Positions 15,650 through 19,020 of a stretch of DNA of 19,020 bases are shown here, one piece after another (the first letter of the stretch is position 1; the number at the start of each line of letters is the position of its first letter). Below the pieces are notes generated by a model that was not told where the DNA came from, did no database searches, and worked only from the letters and a program-made list of their open reading frames with translations. The DNA is from Burkholderiales bacterium (lineage in GTDB: Bacteria; Pseudomonadota; Gammaproteobacteria; Burkholderiales; Burkholderiaceae). The position numbers were made by a program, and so were the translations under genes. The DNA is taken from contig CANBUA010000062.1 in NCBI GenBank assembly GCA_947372535.1, positions 1-19,020 on the forward strand, read 5' to 3'.

Positions 15650-16369
15650 TCATTCCACACGCTCGATCAGGTGATAGTGCACGGCACCAGCCTGGCCAAA
15701 GCGGTGCAAAGTCAAACCTGCGGGCAAGCTCAGCGGCAGGCTGCTCGTCGGTGACGAGGCCGCATCTGATGCCTGGCGGGGCGACGGCGGGCGTGGCCCC
15801 AGGGGCCGATCGGCCTCCAGGTAGATCCACCCGCCCACCACCACGCAGTGATGCGCGGCGAGCAGGGCCTGGGCGAACAAGTCCTGGCCAAAGGGCGGAT
15901 CCAGCAGCACCAACTCGAAACGCCCACCTGGCAAGGCCTGCCCGGCACGCGCCATCCAAGTCAAGGCATCGGCGGTCTGGACGGTGACGCCTTCGGCGCC
16001 CAGGCGGGCAACGGTCTTGCTCAAGTGCTGGGCCAGCACGCGCTCGCGCTCGATCAACACCACCTCGGCGGCGCCGCGCGAAGCGGCCTCCAACCCGAGC
16101 GCGCCAGTGCCCGCGAAGGCATCGAGCACCCGCCACCCAGCGAGGTCCTGCCCCAACCAGTTGAACAAGGTTTCGCGGACTCGGGAAGGCGTGGGACGCA
16201 GGCCAGGCCAGGACGGCACGTTCAACGGTGTGCGCTTGAAACGGCCGCCAATGAGGCGAACCTCCTGGGGCGCCTGAGCCGCCACTTGCCTGGCTTTGCC
16301 GGGAGCGGGGCCTTTTGCCACGCCTGGCGCCGGCTCGGCAGGCGGGTTAGAGCGGCGGGTTGGGCGCAT
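15650..16369 (-). CDS. rsmD: 16S rRNA (guanine-966-N2)-methyltransferase RsmD
   Basis: RsmD methylates G966 of 16S rRNA using S-adenosylmethionine. The protein has the RPTPSRVRETLFNWL substrate-side motif (58-72), the SAM loop LDAFAGTGALGLEAASRG (82-99), acidic IERER and the catalytic LLDPPF (155-160). At 239 residues it is longer than the usual 180-200. A Pro/Ala-rich extension of about 35 residues precedes VRLIGGRFKRTPL, and a Pro/Ser-rich insert at about 190-217 splits the last strands. ATG 16369 is the only Met before the conserved fold but lacks a ribosome site, so part of the extension may be untranslated. It is divergent from ftsY, as in E. coli, and leads the rsmD-coaD-ferredoxin series. 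Confidence 0.93.
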   Translation of the reverse strand: MRPTRRSNPPAEPAPGVAKGPAPGKARQVAAQAPQEVRLIGGRFKRTPLNVPSWPGLRPTPSRVRETLFNWLGQDLAGWRVLDAFAGTGALGLEAASRGAAEVVLIERERVLAQHLSKTVARLGAEGVTVQTADALTWMARAGQALPGGRFELVLLDPPFGQDLFAQALLAAHHCVVVGGWIYLEADRPLGPRPPSPRQASDAASSPTSSLPLSLPAGLTLHRFGQAGAVHYHLIERVE

Positions 16370-16396
16370 GGCAGGTGGATCAGGAGAAAGAAGGCG

Positions 16397-16437
16397 CCGA
16401 TTGTAGAGGCCTGCTCAGGGTCGCCCCCTACAATCGG
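16397..16437. promoter_or_regulatory. Inverted repeat with back-to-back TACAAT boxes between rsmD and ftsY
   Basis: CCGATTGTAG (16397-16406) is repeated as its exact reverse complement CTACAATCGG (16428-16437) with 21 bp between. Each arm carries TACAAT in the outward direction (minus strand 16405-16400, plus strand 16429-16434), a good -10 for each divergent gene. Plus-strand transcription would start at about 16441, the ftsY ATG itself. No clear -35 is visible. Confidence 0.6.
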
Positions 16438-16440
16438 GCC

Positions 16441-17661
16441 ATGTTCAGTTTCATCAAAAAGAAGCTCGGATGGGGCCAGACCCCAGACGCCGATACGCCG
16501 CCGGCCACGCCGGAGACCCAGGCCCGAGAACCTGCGCCCGCCTCCCAGGCCGCGCCCTTACCCGCTGCCCCTACGCCCGCGCAGACACCTGCACCCTCGG
16601 CACCATGGTCATTCCCAAAGCCGTGGTCTCAGCCAGCGCCCTCAGCCAGCCCACCTGCCGCATCACCGTCACCGGCCGGCGTCCTCGCACCTGAAGCCGC
16701 TTTCCAGCCCGCCTCCACCGACATCCCCACCCAGGACAAGCCCACGGATCGCCGCTCCTGGCTGAACAAGCTCAAGACCGGCCTGCGCAAGACCGGCTCG
16801 TCCATCGCCCAGGTGTTCACGGGCACACGCATCGACGATGACTTGTACGAGGAGCTCGAAGCCGCCTTGCTGATGGCCGATGCCGGTGTGTCGGCCACCG
16901 AGCACCTGCTGGCCGACCTCAAGCAGCGCGTCAAGGACAGCAAGGCCACGGACACCAGCCAGGTCAAGGCCCTGCTGATCGATGCCATCGCCGATTTGCT
17001 GGCCCCCTTGGAAAAATCGCTCGAAATCGGCCATCACACACCGACCGTCGTGATGGTGGTTGGCGTGAACGGCGCGGGCAAGACCACCTCCATCGGCAAA
17101 CTGACGCGTCATCTGGCCGAGCATGGCGCCAGCGTGTTGCTGGCTGCGGCTGACACCTTCCGTGCCGCCGCGCGCGAGCAACTGGCCGTCTGGGCCGACC
17201 GCAACCGTGTGCAGATCGTCAGCCAGGAAGGCGGCGACCCGGCTGCCGTGACCTTCGATGCAGTGCAGGCGGGCAAGGCGCGGGGCTGCGATGTGGTGAT
17301 CGCCGACACTGCCGGCCGCTTGGCCACGCAACAGCATTTGATGGACGAACTGAAGAAAATCCAGCGCGTGATCGGCAAGGCCATGGACACCGCGCCGCAC
17401 GAAGTGCTGCTGGTGGTCGATGGCAACACCGGCCAGAACGCCTTGGCGCAGGTCAAAGCCTTTGACGAAACGCTGGGCTTGACTGGCTTGATCGTGACCA
17501 AGCTGGACGGCACGGCCAAAGGCGGTGTGCTGGCCGCCATCGCCTTGTGGACACGTCAGCGCAGCGCGCCCGTGCCGGTCTACTTCATTGGGGTGGGCGA
17601 AGGCGTGGAGGATCTCCAGACCTTCAACGCTCGCGAATTCGCGCGCGCTTTGCTGGAGTAA
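16441..17661 (+). CDS. ftsY: Signal recognition particle receptor FtsY
   Basis: FtsY is the SRP receptor GTPase that docks ribosome-nascent-chain complexes at the inner membrane. The basic amphipathic start MFSFIKKKLGWG is followed by a Pro/Ala/Ser-rich region to about residue 103, in place of the long acidic A domain of E. coli. Then comes the helical N domain (about 106-195) and the G domain: GVNGAGKTT (208-216), DTFRAAAREQL (238-248), DTAGR (289-293), TKLD (353-356) and GVGEGVEDL (384-392). It has 406 residues. The frame is open back to 16360, but MFSFIKKKLG is the family start and a TACAAT box lies 6 bases before the ATG with no ribosome site, suggesting a leaderless message. It converges with the DUF2726 gene 9 bp away. 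Confidence 0.95.
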   Translation: MFSFIKKKLGWGQTPDADTPPATPETQAREPAPASQAAPLPAAPTPAQTPAPSAPWSFPKPWSQPAPSASPPAASPSPAGVLAPEAAFQPASTDIPTQDKPTDRRSWLNKLKTGLRKTGSSIAQVFTGTRIDDDLYEELEAALLMADAGVSATEHLLADLKQRVKDSKATDTSQVKALLIDAIADLLAPLEKSLEIGHHTPTVVMVVGVNGAGKTTSIGKLTRHLAEHGASVLLAAADTFRAAAREQLAVWADRNRVQIVSQEGGDPAAVTFDAVQAGKARGCDVVIADTAGRLATQQHLMDELKKIQRVIGKAMDTAPHEVLLVVDGNTGQNALAQVKAFDETLGLTGLIVTKLDGTAKGGVLAAIALWTRQRSAPVPVYFIGVGEGVEDLQTFNAREFARALLE

Positions 17662-17670
17662 GCTGCCCGC

Positions 17671-18474
17671 TCAGCGGCGAGGCGTGGGGTCAAGCGGCAT
17701 GCCGCCTGACTGCGCCGATTCAAACCAGGTGGACATGCGGTGTGAGACCTGCTCGCCGCTTTCCACGCCCGCTATGTCGGGAATGTCTGTCGGCGGTGCA
17801 CTCAAGTCGAAATCGAGGTGCGGTGACTCTTTCACCGACAAGCCCGGCAAGACGATGGTCACCGGCAGGGGCGGAGCCATGGCACGCGCAGAGGTGTCCA
17901 CCAGCGTGGCGCCCGATTTGGTCGTGAAGACCATCGCCGAACCCAACACGGTTTCGCGGGCCACTGAAGGCCCAGGCAAGGCGTTGTCCAGCCAGACATG
18001 AACGGGAATCTTGGCCGCCTCGAGCACCCGGTCCATGCGGGCAAAGCGCTTCTGGGTGCGCTCCTTGTCGCGCCCGAAAGGCTCGCGCACCTCGACCACC
18101 GCCACCACTTGTGAAGTGGCGTCACAGATCACGAAATCAGCGCAAAGGTTGCCCACGCGGCGCATCCACTCCGAGTAGGAATTGCGGGTGGGCACCTTGA
18201 GGAAACGCGCCAACTGGACCTGCGACAGGATCATGTGCTCAGGCAAGGCGGCTCTGAGCGTGTGATAGGCCTCACGCTCAGGGCCCGACATGACTTTGGC
18301 GGCCGTGGGCTCCCAGGCCGCCACGGTGTCGAGCTCTTCGGCCTTGGCCTGGCGTGCACGCTTGGAAGAGGACGAGCCACCGCCCCTGCGGCGACGCAGA
18401 ATCAACACCAACACGCCCCCCAGCAGCAAGAGGGACAGGCCGATCACCAGCAGAAAAGGGATATAGCGTTCCAT
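17671..18474 (-). CDS. Membrane-anchored DUF2726-type protein (possible PD-(D/E)xK fold)
   Basis: The 267-residue product has one N-terminal membrane helix (IPFLLVIGLSLLLLGGVLVLIL, about 5-26) followed by RRRR, so the rest should lie in the cytoplasm. Residues 65-165 resemble DUF2726: AYHTLRAALPEHMILSQVQLARFLKV, then NLCADFVICDATSQVVAVVEVRE, then ARMDRVLEAAKIPVHVWLD. The D113 ... E128-V-R130 spacing recalls the PD-(D/E)xK nuclease core, with Arg where Lys is usual, so activity is doubtful. The remaining 90 residues are not recognised. ATG 18474 lacks a ribosome site. A weak promoter candidate on the minus strand is TTGCCC (18540-18535), 17 bp, TAGTGT (18517-18512), just beyond the ffh stop. 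It lies between ftsY (convergent) and ffh (same strand). Confidence 0.75.
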   Translation of the reverse strand: MERYIPFLLVIGLSLLLLGGVLVLILRRRRGGGSSSSKRARQAKAEELDTVAAWEPTAAKVMSGPEREAYHTLRAALPEHMILSQVQLARFLKVPTRNSYSEWMRRVGNLCADFVICDATSQVVAVVEVREPFGRDKERTQKRFARMDRVLEAAKIPVHVWLDNALPGPSVARETVLGSAMVFTTKSGATLVDTSARAMAPPLPVTIVLPGLSVKESPHLDFDLSAPPTDIPDIAGVESGEQVSHRMSTWFESAQSGGMPLDPTPRR

Positions 18475-18540
18475 CAGAGGGTCGAATCAAACGTGGGTCT
18501 CAATGCCGTCCACACTAGCAGCAAGCATGGCGCCGGGCAA

Positions 18541-19020
18541 TCACTTCAGACCCGGGAAACCACCACCGCCCTTCATGCCGCCCATGCGCTTCATCATCTT
18601 GAACAGGCCGCCGCCCCGCATCTTCTTCATCATGGACTGCATCTGGTCGAACTGGTTCAAGAGGCGGTTGACCTCCTGAACCTGAACGCCCGCACCGGCC
18701 GCAATGCGGCGTTTGCGGCTGGCCTTGATCAAGTCGGGCTTGCGGCGCTCCAGCGGCGTCATCGAATTGATGATGCCTTCCATGCGGCGCACGTCTTTTT
18801 CGGCCTTGCCCAGGTCGGCCTGCCCAGCTTTGGCGGCCATTTCGGCCGGCAGCTTGTCGATCAGGCCAGACAGGCCGCCCATCTTCTTCATTTGCGAGAT
18901 CTGGGACAAGAAATCGTTGAGGTCGAAATCAGCGCCGGACTTGACCTTCTCGGCCAGCTTCTGCGCGGCCTCCATGTCCACGCCTTTTTGCACCTCCTCG
19001 ACGAGCGCCACGATGTCGCC
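18541..19020 (-). CDS. ffh: Signal recognition particle protein Ffh, C-terminal M domain (cut by window edge)
   Basis: The frame is open to the right edge and ends at the TGA at 18543-18541, so only the last 159 residues are present; the NG GTPase part lies outside. The visible part is the methionine-rich M domain that binds 4.5S RNA and signal peptides. It contains FDLNDFLSQISQMKKMGGLS, the finger-loop region, the RNA-binding helix-turn-helix SMTPLERRKPDLI and SRKRRIAAGAGVQVQEVN, then NQFDQMQSMMKKM and a Gly/Met-rich tail. An internal ATG near 19011 is not the start, since GDIVALVEE continues the family sequence to the edge. The ftsY gene, encoding its receptor, lies less than 900 bp away. 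Confidence 0.95.
   Translation of the reverse strand, partial: GDIVALVEEVQKGVDMEAAQKLAEKVKSGADFDLNDFLSQISQMKKMGGLSGLIDKLPAEMAAKAGQADLGKAEKDVRRMEGIINSMTPLERRKPDLIKASRKRRIAAGAGVQVQEVNRLLNQFDQMQSMMKKMRGGGLFKMMKRMGGMKGGGGFPGLK

Noticed and set aside
15848..16765. 305-codon plus-strand frame overlapping rsmD and the ftsY start
   Set aside because: Its end is a Pro/Arg repeat made by reading the ftsY linker out of frame. There is no family signal.

Overview
The window is a high-GC, densely coding chromosomal segment. It most likely comes from a betaproteobacterium of the order Burkholderiales. Protein wording (Prs, RsmD, the long L25/Ctc, the dynamin-like GTPase beside MutY) and gene order both point there; genus cannot be fixed by eye. 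No insertion sequence, phage gene, CRISPR array or other transferred block is visible, and no gene-free stretch exceeds about 180 bases. Both edges cut genes: the 3' part of modE on the left and the 3' part of ffh on the right.

Layout. (1) 1-2830: the molybdate-responsive regulator modE (partial) converges with, and overlaps by 20 bp, a major-facilitator exporter gene, which is divergent from a LysR-type regulator. (2) 2890-7894: xth (exonuclease III) converges on a minus-strand series mutM - dynamin-like GTPase - mutY. All three oxidised-guanine/AP-site repair enzymes (Fpg, MutY, ExoIII) lie within 5 kb, with a large dynamin-family GTPase whose stop codon overlaps the mutY start. (3) 7998-14126: the conserved housekeeping order TPR lipoprotein-pathway neighbour - lolB - ispE - tRNA-Gln(UUG) - prs - rplY - pth, the same order known from Pseudomonas aeruginosa (PA4667-PA4672). 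It carries a visible tRNA promoter, a hairpin-rich tRNA leader, a terminator-like hairpin before prs and a strong intrinsic terminator after rplY. (4) 14193-16369: a small secreted DUF4124-like protein, then on the minus strand rsmD - coaD - ferredoxin. (5) 16441-19020: ftsY (SRP receptor), a membrane-anchored DUF2726-type protein, and the M domain of ffh (SRP54), so both SRP GTPases sit within about 1 kb.

Functionally the region groups repair of oxidised DNA, outer-membrane lipoprotein insertion (LolB), isoprenoid and nucleotide precursor supply (IspE, Prs), coenzyme A synthesis (CoaD), ribosome maturation and recycling (RplY, Pth, RsmD) and co-translational membrane targeting (FtsY, Ffh). 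Most of this is conserved core genome. I did not find a convincing new multi-gene system. The points most worth checking are the dynamin-like GTPase embedded in the repair cluster, a perfect 10-bp inverted repeat carrying back-to-back TACAAT boxes between rsmD and ftsY, and several RNA structures around tRNA-Gln, prs and rplY.
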